From UBA2357 sp002344625 (lineage in GTDB: Bacteria > Pseudomonadota > Gammaproteobacteria > Burkholderiales > Rhodocyclaceae): 64,000 nt of DNA. Location: NCBI GenBank assembly GCA_937995335.1, contig CALKIH010000052.1, forward strand, positions 124,001 through 188,000, given 5' to 3'. Under the pieces are notes generated by a model that saw only the letters and a list, made by a program, of their open reading frames with translations, made no database searches and was not told the origin of the DNA. The translations under genes and the position numbers were made by a program. Below, one piece after another: positions 33,495 through 42,672 of the stretch (the first letter of the stretch is position 1; each line of letters opens with the position of its first letter).

Positions 33495-34877
33495 ATGCGG
33501 ATGAGCCTGCCTCGGAGGGTGTTGCTGGCGCTCATCGTTGCGGCGGGCGCCGTGCCGGCTTACTCCACCGTCGCGGCGCAGGGCAGCGAAGTCGATAGCA
33601 AGCGTGCCGACCTGGATGCGCTCAAGCGCCGTATCGACGAACTCGACAAGAGCATCGCGGGGGTCGAGGCCAGTCGCAGCGTGGCCGAGCGAGACCGGGT
33701 GCGGGCCGAACGCGCCGTATCGGCGGCGCGCCGGCGCATACGCGATATCGGTGCCGAACTCGCGCGGGTCGAGGCGGAACTGACCGAAAAGGTGGCCGAG
33801 CAGGCACGGGTGGCCGGGCGGATCGCGGTTGGCCGTGCCGAGCTTGGCGAGTGGCTGCGGCGAAACTACATGCATGGCGGCAGCGAAGTCGCGCCATTTC
33901 TGGCCGCCCAGGACCCCAATCAGATGGCGCGCGATTTGCGCTACTTGGAACACCTGGGGCGGGCACGGCTCGCGCTGATCGACAGCCTGCGGGCCGACTT
34001 GCGTAACCAGGAAAACCTGGTCGCAACGATCGTGGCCCGAAAAGAGACGCTGAGTGGCCTCGAGGCCACTCAGCGGCAAGAATCGGAGGCGCTCGCGAAA
34101 GTACTGACCGAGCGCTCGCGCGTGGTTGCGGGCCTGAGCGCCGATCTGAAAAAGCAGCGGGCCGAACTTGCGGAATTGCGTGAAGATGAGGAGCAGCTCG
34201 GGCGGCTGCTGGTCGTGCTGGCACGGCAGCAGGCCGAGCGGGAAGCGGCCCGGCGGGCGGAAGAGGCACGTCGGGCGGCAGAGGCGGCGCGGCGTGCCGA
34301 GATCGCGCGGCGTGCCGCCGAAGCCGAGCGGATCGCCGCGCAACAGCGTTCCATGGGTGCGGGCGCCAGCGAGCGAGAGGCCCGGTCGCCGCGTGTCACC
34401 GAAACCGAGCAAGCCAGTCGAAGCGAACCGGTCGTCGGTCAGGTGACACAGGCGGCCGAGCTCGCGCCTACCGGGATCAGCTTCGCCCAGTTGCAGGGGA
34501 AGATGCGGTTCCCGGTGCGCGGGGAACTGGTAGGGCGTTTCGGCGCTCCTAGGGCGGAAGGCGGAACCCGCTGGCGCGGCGTGTTCATCCGGGCCGGGAG
34601 TGGACAGGACGTGCTTGCGGTCGCATCCGGCGAGGTGGTGTTCGCGGATTGGCTCAGGGGCTATGGAAATTTGATCATCGTCGATCACGGCAGTGAATAC
34701 ATGACGATCTACGGACACAACGATGCGCTTCTGCGGGAAGTGGGCGACCGAATCGCCGCAGGGGCCGCCATCGCCAGTGTTGGCGCGAGCGGAAGCGTTC
34801 AGGAATCGGGTTTATACTTCGAGATTCGGCACCGGGGTCAGCCCGTCGACCCCATGAAGTGGGTTCGCCTAAATTAG
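33495..34877 (+). CDS. envC: Murein hydrolase activator EnvC-like protein
   Basis: 460 residues: signal peptide (about 1-28), long coiled coil (roughly 30-120 and 150-300, rich in Ala/Glu/Arg), then a C-terminal LytM/M23 domain (about 335-460). The M23 metal ligands are missing: the first motif reads RWRGVFIRAGSG and the HxH motif reads LYFEI, so it should be non-catalytic. That fits EnvC, which activates amidases AmiA/AmiB at the septum. Follows gpmA and precedes ctpA, a conserved order. Confidence 0.92.
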   Translation: MRMSLPRRVLLALIVAAGAVPAYSTVAAQGSEVDSKRADLDALKRRIDELDKSIAGVEASRSVAERDRVRAERAVSAARRRIRDIGAELARVEAELTEKVAEQARVAGRIAVGRAELGEWLRRNYMHGGSEVAPFLAAQDPNQMARDLRYLEHLGRARLALIDSLRADLRNQENLVATIVARKETLSGLEATQRQESEALAKVLTERSRVVAGLSADLKKQRAELAELREDEEQLGRLLVVLARQQAEREAARRAEEARRAAEAARRAEIARRAAEAERIAAQQRSMGAGASEREARSPRVTETEQASRSEPVVGQVTQAAELAPTGISFAQLQGKMRFPVRGELVGRFGAPRAEGGTRWRGVFIRAGSGQDVLAVASGEVVFADWLRGYGNLIIVDHGSEYMTIYGHNDALLREVGDRIAAGAAIASVGASGSVQESGLYFEIRHRGQPVDPMKWVRLN

Positions 34878-34922
34878 CTGGGCCGGTGTCCTCTCGGCAA
34901 AGCGCTTTATTCTGGAGTGGTC

Positions 34923-36299
34923 ATGCGCAACAAGTTTCAAAAGGCGGGATTGGTGATGACCGGGATTTTCGCCGGCATTCTGATCAGCCTGAATTTTTCC
35001 GCCAATGCTGACCGAGTTGCGCCCGCGAGCCTGCCGGTTGAAGAGTTGCGCGCTTTTGCCGATGTGTTCAATGCGATCAAGCAGGGTTACGTCGAACCGG
35101 TCGAAGATCGGAAGCTGATCAATCATGCGATCAGCGGCATGCTGACCGGCCTCGACCCGCATTCGGCCTATCTCGATGCCGAGGCGTTCAAGGAACTCCA
35201 GGAGGGCACCCAGGGCGAGTTTGGCGGTCTGGGTATCGAAGTCGGGATGGAAGACGGTTTCGTCAAGGTCGTTTCCCCGATCGAAGACACACCGGCGTTT
35301 CGCGCGGGGGTACAGGCGGGCGACCTGATCGTGAAACTCGACGACACGCCGGTCAAAGGCATGGACCTGTCTGACGCGGTCAAGATGATGCGCGGCAAGC
35401 CGAACACCTCGATCACGCTGACGATCATGCGCAAGGGTGAAAGTGCGCCGGTGGTGGTCAAGCTCGTACGCGAGATCATCAAGGTGCAAAGCGTCCGTTC
35501 CAAGATCATCGAGCCGGGTTTCGGCTATCTGAGGGTCAGCCAGTTCCAGGAGAACACGGCCACGGCGGTCGTCGAACATCTGAACAAACTGATGGCCGAT
35601 GGTCCGTTGACGGGCCTGGTGCTGGATCTGCGCAACGATCCGGGCGGTTTGCTGCACGGTGCCATCGGTGTCTCGGCCGCTTTTTTGCCGGCCGACACGC
35701 TGGTGGTTTCGACCGACGGCAGAACCCCCGATGCGCGGCGTGAGTACCGGGTCGATCCCGAAGATTATTTGAGAGGGCGTACGCGCGACTTCATTCGCAA
35801 CCTGCCGGCCGCTGCGCGCGAGGTGCCGATGGTGGTGCTGGTCAATGGTGGCTCGGCGTCGGCGAGTGAAATCGTCGCAGGCGCGCTGCAGGATCACAAG
35901 CGTGCGACGATTCTCGGGACGCAGAGCTTTGGCAAGGGGTCGGTGCAGACGATTCTGCCGATCAACAACAGTTCGGCGATCAAGCTCACCACCGCACGCT
36001 ATTACACGCCCAGCGGACGCTCCATTCAGGCGAAAGGTATCGAGCCGGATTTCGTGATCGAAGAATCCGAGAACGGTTCCAGTCGACGGGTGCGTGAGGC
36101 CGATCTTCTCGGCCACCTCGAAAACGGGGCCGAAAAGGAAGGACCTGCCGCGCCGGGGGCCAAGACGGAACCCGAAAGTGATGGCGCCGCCACGCAGCCG
36201 CGTTTCGAGATGGGTGGAGACGACGACTATCAGCTGCGTCAGGCCTTGCGCCTTCTCAAGGGTGAGCAGATCGTCCAGAGCGCCGCGGACAAGAGCTGA
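34923..36299 (+). CDS. ctpA: Carboxy-terminal processing protease (S41 family)
   Basis: Periplasmic serine protease that trims C termini of envelope proteins. 458 residues: N-terminal signal/anchor (about 8-28), PDZ domain (about 95-180), S41 domain with the Ser-Lys dyad in GGSASASEI (S313) and FGKGSVQ (K338), exactly 25 residues apart as in Prc. Acidic, low-complexity tail. ATG 34923 has TGGAG 5 bases upstream; GTG 34917 is less likely. Downstream of its usual partner envC. Confidence 0.94.
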   Translation: MRNKFQKAGLVMTGIFAGILISLNFSANADRVAPASLPVEELRAFADVFNAIKQGYVEPVEDRKLINHAISGMLTGLDPHSAYLDAEAFKELQEGTQGEFGGLGIEVGMEDGFVKVVSPIEDTPAFRAGVQAGDLIVKLDDTPVKGMDLSDAVKMMRGKPNTSITLTIMRKGESAPVVVKLVREIIKVQSVRSKIIEPGFGYLRVSQFQENTATAVVEHLNKLMADGPLTGLVLDLRNDPGGLLHGAIGVSAAFLPADTLVVSTDGRTPDARREYRVDPEDYLRGRTRDFIRNLPAAAREVPMVVLVNGGSASASEIVAGALQDHKRATILGTQSFGKGSVQTILPINNSSAIKLTTARYYTPSGRSIQAKGIEPDFVIEESENGSSRRVREADLLGHLENGAEKEGPAAPGAKTEPESDGAATQPRFEMGGDDDYQLRQALRLLKGEQIVQSAADKS

Positions 36300-36454
36300 T
36301 CAAAAGTGGTCATGGTGCGTCGGGAGCGGCAGGCAAGCTCGCCGGCGCCGGCATGGTTGTGTTTCGAAACCGGTCAGGGCGTTGGGCGGCTTCTGCGAGG
36401 AGGCACAGCGCCGCAAGCTGTTTTCGCCCGGACGCCTGATTGCCGCGAACCCAC

Positions 36455-37204
36455 ATGAATGACGATCAGTTGCTGCGCTATAGCCGGCATATATTGTTAC
36501 CCGAGATTGGCGTCGAAGGGCAGCAGGCGATTCTTGGCGCGCGGGCGCTGATCGTGGGGGCGGGTGGGCTCGGTTCGCCCGCGGCGATGTATCTTGCCGC
36601 TGCAGGTGTCGGCAAACTGGCGCTGTGTGATGGCGATACCGTTGATCTGACCAATCTCCAGCGCCAGATTCTTCATTCCACCGCATCGGTGGGCAGACCG
36701 AAGGTCGATTCCGGGGGCGAGACGCTGGCGCGCCTGAATCCGGAATCCAAGATCGAGACGATCGCGGTGCGCCTGGAAGGGGCGGCACTGGACGAGCAGG
36801 TCGAAAGGTCTGATGTCGTACTCGACTGCAGCGATAATTTCGCGACCCGGCATGCGATCAATCGTGCCTGTGTGCGTTATCGCAAACCGCTCGTGTCGGG
36901 GGCGGCGATCCGTTTTGACGGGCAGGTGTCGGTATTCGATCTGCGTCGGTCCGGGAGTGCGTGTTATCACTGTCTTTTTCCCGAAGGCATGGCGTTGGAC
37001 GAGGCACGATGTGCAGTCATGGGCGTTTTTGCGCCGATGACCGGAATCATCGGCGCAACCCAGGCGGCCGAGGCATTGAAGCTGCTGGCGGGGTGCGGTA
37101 CTTCGCTGGATGGGCGCCTGTTGCTTCTCGACGGGCTCGGGATGGAGTGGCGCAGCATCAGGCTGGGCCGTGACCCGGCTTGCCGTGTCTGCAGTGGTGG
37201 ATGA
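36455..37204 (+). CDS. moeB: MoeB/ThiF-type adenylyltransferase
   Basis: E1-like enzyme that adenylates the C terminus of a sulfur-carrier protein (MoaD or ThiS). 249 residues; ATP motif GAGGLGSPAAMYLA, then DTVDLTNLQRQ, DCSDNFATR and two zinc pairs CYHC and CRVC at the C-terminal half. The sequence is about as close to MoeB as to ThiF, so the partner pathway (molybdopterin or thiamine) is not fixed; no moaD or thiS is adjacent. moeA and mog are elsewhere in the window. Confidence 0.88.
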   Translation: MNDDQLLRYSRHILLPEIGVEGQQAILGARALIVGAGGLGSPAAMYLAAAGVGKLALCDGDTVDLTNLQRQILHSTASVGRPKVDSGGETLARLNPESKIETIAVRLEGAALDEQVERSDVVLDCSDNFATRHAINRACVRYRKPLVSGAAIRFDGQVSVFDLRRSGSACYHCLFPEGMALDEARCAVMGVFAPMTGIIGATQAAEALKLLAGCGTSLDGRLLLLDGLGMEWRSIRLGRDPACRVCSGG

Positions 37205-37245
37205 TTCGATGAAAAACGGGTCGGGGCCGGCCGCGAGAAGGACGC

Positions 37246-38343
37246 TCAGGCCTTTTGGGTTGGACGGGCGATGATACGCAAATCCTTGCCAAGCATGCGG
37301 AGATCGCGAACATCCAGACAGGTGGCTTGGTCCAGCGATTCCGGCGCAACGAGATTGAACAACCCCTGGGCGTTGTCGCCGATCAGTTTAGGTGCCAGAT
37401 AGAGCAGCAGTTCATCGATGCATGACTCGCGCATCAGCGAGCCGTTGAGCCTGAAACCCGCTTCGACATGGACTTCGTTGAAGGCGCGACGCCCGAGTTC
37501 CTGCATCAGCCGCTGCAAATCGACTTTGCCTACCGGATTCGGAAGCGACACGACCTCGGCACCCAGCCCTTCGAGTATCGCGATCTTCGCGTGGTCGTCC
37601 GACGCGGTGGCAATCAGGCATTGTCCGCCCGCCAGTATTCGCGCCGTGGCCGGCGCATCGAGCCGTGCATCGATCAGCACCCGCCACGGTTGGCGCTCAC
37701 AGGGGATTTCGCGCACGTTCAACTGCGGATCATCGGCCAGTACCGTACCGATACCGGTGAGTACCGCACAGGCGCGTGCCCGCCAACGGTGGCCGTCCCG
37801 CCGTGCCGCCTTGCCGGTGATCCATTGGCTGACGCCGTTGTTCAGCGCCGTCTTGCCGTCGAGCGTGGCCGCGGCCTTGAGGCGCGTCCATGGGCGTCCG
37901 CGGGTCATGCGTGTCACGAAACCGATGTTGAGTTCGAGCGCTTCGCCGGCCATGAGTCCGTGTTCGGTCTGTACGCCCGCTGCACGCAGGCGTTCGAGGC
38001 CGCGTCCGGCCACCAGTGGGTTCGGGTCTTCCATGGCGACGACGACGCGGGCTACCCCGGCCGCGATCAAGGCATCGGCGCAAGGCGGCGTCCGACCATG
38101 GTGGGCGCAGGGTTCGAGCGTGACGTAGACCGTGGCGCCGAGAGCGGCGTCGCCGGCGATCCGCAGCGCTTCGATCTCGGCATGCGGCTGACCGGCCTGG
38201 CGATGCCAGCCTTCACCCACGACGATGCCGTCGCGAATGATTACGCAGCCGACACGCGGGTTGGGCATGGTCGTACACAGGCCACGCGCGGCAAGCGCGA
38301 GTGCACGCGCCATCGCGGTATGGTCAGTTGCCGAAAAGGTCAT
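37246..38343 (-). CDS. ribD: Bifunctional riboflavin deaminase/reductase RibD
   Basis: Carries out two steps of riboflavin synthesis: deamination then reduction of the pyrimidine intermediate. 365 residues: zinc deaminase domain (about 5-145) with PHAEIEAL and EPCAHHGRTPPC, and a reductase domain (about 150-360) with DGKTALNNGVSQWITG and HVEAGFRLNG. The start at 38343 lies 20 bases inside the nrdR 3' end; ATG 38313 would remove part of the first helix. Third in glyA-nrdR-ribD. Confidence 0.95.
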   Translation of the reverse strand: MTFSATDHTAMARALALAARGLCTTMPNPRVGCVIIRDGIVVGEGWHRQAGQPHAEIEALRIAGDAALGATVYVTLEPCAHHGRTPPCADALIAAGVARVVVAMEDPNPLVAGRGLERLRAAGVQTEHGLMAGEALELNIGFVTRMTRGRPWTRLKAAATLDGKTALNNGVSQWITGKAARRDGHRWRARACAVLTGIGTVLADDPQLNVREIPCERQPWRVLIDARLDAPATARILAGGQCLIATASDDHAKIAILEGLGAEVVSLPNPVGKVDLQRLMQELGRRAFNEVHVEAGFRLNGSLMRESCIDELLLYLAPKLIGDNAQGLFNLVAPESLDQATCLDVRDLRMLGKDLRIIARPTQKA

Positions 38344-38845
38344 TCTCGGTCGGTGTCGCCGGGGCGGCCTCGCGCGTGCCGCGATTGCGCTTAGGGCGTG
38401 ACTGCACTTCCCGGATGACTTCCGAGAACTCATCGACATCGGCAAAGTTGCGATAGACCGAGGCAAAACGGATGTATGCCACCTTGTCGAGCTTCTTCAA
38501 CTCGCGCATGACCAACTCGCCGATTCTTTCGCTCGGAATCTCCGACTCCCCCAGCGAAAGGAGGCGTGCCTCGATACGGTCGATCGCGGCCTCGACCAGT
38601 TCCAGCGTGACGGGGCGCTTGCGCAGTGCCAGTGTCATGCTGCTTGCGAGTTTGGCGTGGTCGAATTCGGTCCGGTTGCCATTGCGCTTGATGATATGAG
38701 GCATCTTGAGGTCGATGCGCTCATAGGTCGTGAAGCGCTTGTCGCACTTCACGCATCGCCGCCGCCGCCTCACGACATCGCCTTCGTCGTTTTCGCGGGT
38801 GTCGGTGACCTGGGTGTTGGGATCGCTGCAGAAAGGACATTTCAT
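38324..38845 (-). CDS. nrdR: Transcriptional repressor NrdR
   Basis: Represses ribonucleotide reductase genes in response to (d)ATP. 173 residues starting at the canonical MKCPFC; zinc ribbon cysteines C3, C6, C31 and C34, followed by an ATP-cone domain (about 49-139) beginning PHIIKRNGNRTEFD. The longer frame upstream (to 38926) is not conserved. The C-terminal tail overlaps the ribD start by 20 bases, so translation is likely coupled. Confidence 0.96.
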   Translation of the reverse strand: MKCPFCSDPNTQVTDTRENDEGDVVRRRRRCVKCDKRFTTYERIDLKMPHIIKRNGNRTEFDHAKLASSMTLALRKRPVTLELVEAAIDRIEARLLSLGESEIPSERIGELVMRELKKLDKVAYIRFASVYRNFADVDEFSEVIREVQSRPKRNRGTREAAPATPTENDLFGN

Positions 38846-38980
38846 GGCCATGCCCGCCACGGTAAGCGGGCGAGGCCGCAGGCACGCGAGCGCATGTCCG
38901 GTGCCGCGGCAAGGCCGTAGCGACATCCGGCAACGGCGCGGCCGCCGGATGTGCGGCTGTGCTTCATCGCTGGTCTGTAC

Positions 38981-40231
38981 TCAGCGGCCATACACCGGAA
39001 AGCGTGCGCACAATGCCGCGACCCGTGCCCTGATGCCGGCGAGAACGGTCTCGTCGCCATGCGAGTCGAGGGTGTCGGCGATCAGATGGGCGACTTGCTC
39101 GGCTTCGATCTCGGTAAATCCGCGCGTCGTCATTGCGGGAGAGCCGATGCGGATACCCGAGGTCACGAAGGGTTTTTCCGGATCCTTCGGGATCGCATTC
39201 TTGTTGACGGTGATATGCGCGCGCCCGAGCAGTGCTTCGGCATCCTTGCCGGTGATGTTCTTGGCCCGCAGGTCGAGCAGGAATACGTGGCTTTCGGTAC
39301 GCCCCGACACGATGCGCAGGCCACGGTCTTCCGACAGCACTTTGGCCATCACCCGTGCGTTGGCGATGACTTGCTCCTGGTAGTGCTTGAAGCGGGGGCT
39401 GAGCGCTTCCTTGAACGCGACCGCCTTGGCAGCGATCACATGCATCAGCGGTCCTCCCTGGAGTCCGGGGAAAATCGCCGAGTTGAGCGCTTTCTCGTGC
39501 TCGGCCTTCATGAGGATGATGCCGCCGCGCGGTCCCCGCAGGGTCTTGTGGGTCGTCGAGGTCACCACATCGGCATGCGGAACCGGGTTCGGGTAGTAGC
39601 CCGCGGCAATCAGTCCGGCATAGTGGGCCATGTCCACCCAGAAGATCGCGCCGACTTCCTTCGCGATCTTTGCGAAGCGTTCGAAATCGATGTGCAGCGA
39701 ATAGGCCGATGCCCCCGCGACGATGATACGCGGCTTGTGCTGACGGGCGAGCGCCTCCATGGCCGGATAGTCGATCTCTTCCTTTGCGTTCAGGCCGTAG
39801 GCAACCACGTTGAACCACTTGCCGGACATGTTGAGCGGCATGCCGTGGGTGAGGTGGCCGCCCTCGGCGAGGCTCATGCCCATGATGGTGTCGCCCGGCT
39901 TGGCGAAGGCCATCAACACCGCCTGGTTGGCCTGCGAGCCCGAATTCGGCTGGACGTTTGCTGCTTCGGCGCCAAACAGCTTCTTGATCCGGTTGATCGC
40001 GATCTGTTCCGCCACATCGACATGCTCGCAACCGCCGTAATAGCGCTTGCCGGGATAGCCCTCGGCATATTTGTTGGTGAGTTGCGACCCTTGCGCTTCC
40101 ATGACCGCATGCGACACGTAGTTTTCCGACGCGATCAATTCGATATGGTCTTCCTGGCGGCGATTCTCGGCCTGTACGGCCTCCCAGATCTCAGGGTCGA
40201 TCTTGGATAAAGTGTCTTGCGATGAAAACAT
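38981..40231 (-). CDS. glyA: Serine hydroxymethyltransferase
   Basis: PLP enzyme converting serine and tetrahydrofolate to glycine and methylene-tetrahydrofolate. 416 residues, normal length. YAEGYPGKRYYGGCE near residue 55 and the PLP-lysine motif VTSTTHKTLRGPRGG are intact. First of glyA-nrdR-ribD on the minus strand, with 135 bases before nrdR. Its leader has a possible -10 TAGTAT. Confidence 0.97.
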   Translation of the reverse strand: MFSSQDTLSKIDPEIWEAVQAENRRQEDHIELIASENYVSHAVMEAQGSQLTNKYAEGYPGKRYYGGCEHVDVAEQIAINRIKKLFGAEAANVQPNSGSQANQAVLMAFAKPGDTIMGMSLAEGGHLTHGMPLNMSGKWFNVVAYGLNAKEEIDYPAMEALARQHKPRIIVAGASAYSLHIDFERFAKIAKEVGAIFWVDMAHYAGLIAAGYYPNPVPHADVVTSTTHKTLRGPRGGIILMKAEHEKALNSAIFPGLQGGPLMHVIAAKAVAFKEALSPRFKHYQEQVIANARVMAKVLSEDRGLRIVSGRTESHVFLLDLRAKNITGKDAEALLGRAHITVNKNAIPKDPEKPFVTSGIRIGSPAMTTRGFTEIEAEQVAHLIADTLDSHGDETVLAGIRARVAALCARFPVYGR

Positions 40232-40342
40232 GGGGCGAACTCGAACCTGTTGGTTTAAAGGCGAATACTAACATGCCCCCGATCGGCGGACGCAGTGCGC
40301 CGTCGCGACCGGACGGCGGCGGTGACGGAGGGGATGGGCGGT

Positions 40343-40987
40343 TCAGGTATTGGGAAGTTCGTCGCGCGCGCTTGCCAGGTGGCCCGTGTCGCCCCAAGAC
40401 TCGAGTGTCCAGCCGCGCTCGTAGCGAATCCAGTTGAGTGCGGCGTTCGGGATCGCGAAGTCTCGCGGCGTATCCAGCGGCTTGCCGGTGGCCAGGCGGT
40501 GGGCGATATCGAGCACGCCGCCGTGGGCGACCACCAGCACGCTCTCTCCCGGGTGCCTGCGTGCGATGCCTTCCAGCGATGCCGATACGCGCGCGCTGAA
40601 GCGCTGCAGGCTTTCCCCGCCCTCCGGAAGCACGAAGTCCGGGTCGCGGGTTTCGAAACGCGCGTAGGCCGCGGGAAAGCGCTGCCTGGCTTCGCTGTAG
40701 GTGAGCCCCTGGAAGCAGCCGTAATGCCGTTCGCGCAGGGCCGGCGTCTTGTGTGGCGCGAGGCCGACCGCGACGGCTGCGGCTTGGGCGGTTTCGAAGG
40801 CGCGTTGCAGATCGCTGCTGTAGCACGCGCCGAAAAGCCCCGCCGGGAGGCAGGCCGCCGTTGCGTCGGCCTGCGCGCGCCCCACGTCGTTCAGCGGCAC
40901 GTCGATATGGCCTTGCAGTCGATGCTCGGCGTTCCACGCGGTTTCCCCATGCCTCACCAGGCACAGGCGTGTGTATGAGCTTGTCAA
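40343..40987 (-). CDS. Histidine phosphatase family protein
   Basis: 214 residues beginning with a TTG codon that overlaps the dctM stop (TTGA). Phosphoglycerate-mutase superfamily: VRHGET holds the catalytic H13, and RERHYGCFQGLTY and VVAHGGVLD complete the site. Family members include alpha-ribazole phosphatase (CobC) and broad sugar-phosphate phosphatases; the substrate is not predictable here. The open frame continues upstream through dctM, but that part is a shadow. GGAGGGG is positioned just upstream of the TTG. Confidence 0.82.
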   Translation of the reverse strand: MTSSYTRLCLVRHGETAWNAEHRLQGHIDVPLNDVGRAQADATAACLPAGLFGACYSSDLQRAFETAQAAAVAVGLAPHKTPALRERHYGCFQGLTYSEARQRFPAAYARFETRDPDFVLPEGGESLQRFSARVSASLEGIARRHPGESVLVVAHGGVLDIAHRLATGKPLDTPRDFAIPNAALNWIRYERGWTLESWGDTGHLASARDELPNT

Positions 40988-42672
40988 TCCCACGCCCCTC
41001 CACCGCCGCTGCTCTCGCCCCAGCCATCGTCGCCCGCCGGCGCCTCGATCGTAATCGAGTCGCGATCGACCTCGATCTTCTGGTCGAGGCCGCTTGTCAC
41101 CAGTCCCGGAAATCTGATCAGCAGGGCCAGCAGCACCAGCTGGATCGCGACGAACACGATCGAACCCCGGTAGATTTCGGTCGTCTTGATCCCGGGAATC
41201 CGCTTGCCCGACAGCCGGTCGATGTATGCGCTCACGGGTGCGACGCTGCGCAGGTAGAACAGCGCAAAGCCGAACGGCGGGGTCAGGAACGACGTCTGCA
41301 GGTTGACCGCGATGATGATCCCGAACCAGATCAAGTCGATACCCAGTTTCTCGGCCACCGGTGCGAGCATCGGGACCAGAATGAACGCGATCTCGAAGAA
41401 GTCGAGGAAGAAGCCGAGGACGAAGATGATCGCATTCACGAAGATCAGGAACCCGAGTTCTCCCCCCGGCAGCTTGTCGAACAAATGCTCGACCCAGATA
41501 TGGCCGTCGACCGCGTTGAACGTGAAACTGAAGATCGTCGAGCCGATCAGGATGAACATCACGAATACCGACAGCTTGGTCGTCGCCTCGAGCGCCTGGG
41601 TGAGCATCTTCAGGTTGAGGCGCTTGCGCGCGGCGGCCATCAGCAAGGCGCCCGCCGCACCCATCGCGCCGCCTTCGGTGGGGGTCGCGATGCCGAGGAA
41701 GATCGTGCCCAGGACCAGGAAGATCAGGCCGAGCGGCGGAATCAGCACGAATGTCACCCGTTCGGCCATGTGCGACAGCAGGCCCAGCTTGAGGCGGCGA
41801 TTGATGGCCACGAGCAGCAGCGCCAGCAGGCCGCCGAACATCATCGCGGCGATCACGGCCTCGTCCCGGGCGGCATTCACTGCCTCGCCGCTCATGGCGC
41901 TGCGCAGCGCGCCGTAGTTGCTGCCGAGCACGGTCGACAACGCGATGATGATCGCCGCGAAGATCAGCAGCGAGCGCACGCCGCGGGTGCCGTCGGGTTC
42001 GCGCAGCGTGATCGCCTCCGGGGGCAGGGCGGGGACCATCTTGGGCCTGAATATCGTCAGCCCGATCACGAACAGGGTGTACAGACCGATCAGCATGAAG
42101 GCCGGAATGATCGCACCCTTGTACATGTCGCCGACGCTGCGGCCGAGCTGGTCGGCCATCACGATCAGGACCAGTGATGGCGGCAGCGCCTGCGCGAGGG
42201 TGCCCGAGGCAGTGATGATGCCGCAGGCCACCGACCGGTTGTAGCCATAGCGCAGCATGATCGGCAGCGAAATCAGGCCCATCGAGATCACCGATGCCGC
42301 AACCACGCCGGTAGTGGCGGCGAGCAGCGAACCGACGAAGATCACCGCGAAGGTGAGGCCGCCGCGTATCGGCCCGAACACCTGGCCGATCGTATCCAGG
42401 AGATCCTCGGCCATCCCGCTGCGCTCGAGGATCAGGCCCATCAGGGTGAAGAACGGAATCGCAAGCAGGGTATCGTTCTGCATGATGCCGTAGATACGCA
42501 GCGGAATCGCCTGCAGTAGCGTCGACGGCAAGAGGCCGAGCTCGATCCCGATCACGCCGAAGAACAGTCCGCACGCAGCCAGCGAGAACGCGACCGGAAA
42601 GCCCGAGAGCAGGAAGAACATCACCAGGCAGAACATGATCGGCGCGATGTTGGCGGAGACGAATTCGATCAT
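40984..42672 (-). CDS. dctM: TRAP transporter large permease (DctM type)
   Basis: Inner-membrane subunit that drives solute uptake with the sodium gradient. 562 residues, more than 100 longer than the roughly 430 of classic DctM. The extra length is a central segment (about 225-320) and a hydrophilic Gly/Ser/Asp tail after the last helix. TRAP motifs such as FALMGLILERSGMAEDL-like, GTLAQALPPSLVLIV and GIATPTEGGAMGA are visible. Overlaps dctQ by 4 bases and the phosphatase by 3. Part of dctP-dctQ-dctM. Confidence 0.92.
   Translation of the reverse strand: MIEFVSANIAPIMFCLVMFFLLSGFPVAFSLAACGLFFGVIGIELGLLPSTLLQAIPLRIYGIMQNDTLLAIPFFTLMGLILERSGMAEDLLDTIGQVFGPIRGGLTFAVIFVGSLLAATTGVVAASVISMGLISLPIMLRYGYNRSVACGIITASGTLAQALPPSLVLIVMADQLGRSVGDMYKGAIIPAFMLIGLYTLFVIGLTIFRPKMVPALPPEAITLREPDGTRGVRSLLIFAAIIIALSTVLGSNYGALRSAMSGEAVNAARDEAVIAAMMFGGLLALLLVAINRRLKLGLLSHMAERVTFVLIPPLGLIFLVLGTIFLGIATPTEGGAMGAAGALLMAAARKRLNLKMLTQALEATTKLSVFVMFILIGSTIFSFTFNAVDGHIWVEHLFDKLPGGELGFLIFVNAIIFVLGFFLDFFEIAFILVPMLAPVAEKLGIDLIWFGIIIAVNLQTSFLTPPFGFALFYLRSVAPVSAYIDRLSGKRIPGIKTTEIYRGSIVFVAIQLVLLALLIRFPGLVTSGLDQKIEVDRDSITIEAPAGDDGWGESSGGGGAWD

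Noticed and set aside
32931..34718. 595-codon minus-strand frame opposite gpmA and envC
   Set aside because: Antisense artefact of the Ala/Arg/Glu-rich coiled-coil region.
40298..40318. 7-bp GC hairpin after the histidine phosphatase gene as a terminator
   Set aside because: Short stem, no T tract, and such stems are common by chance at this GC content.
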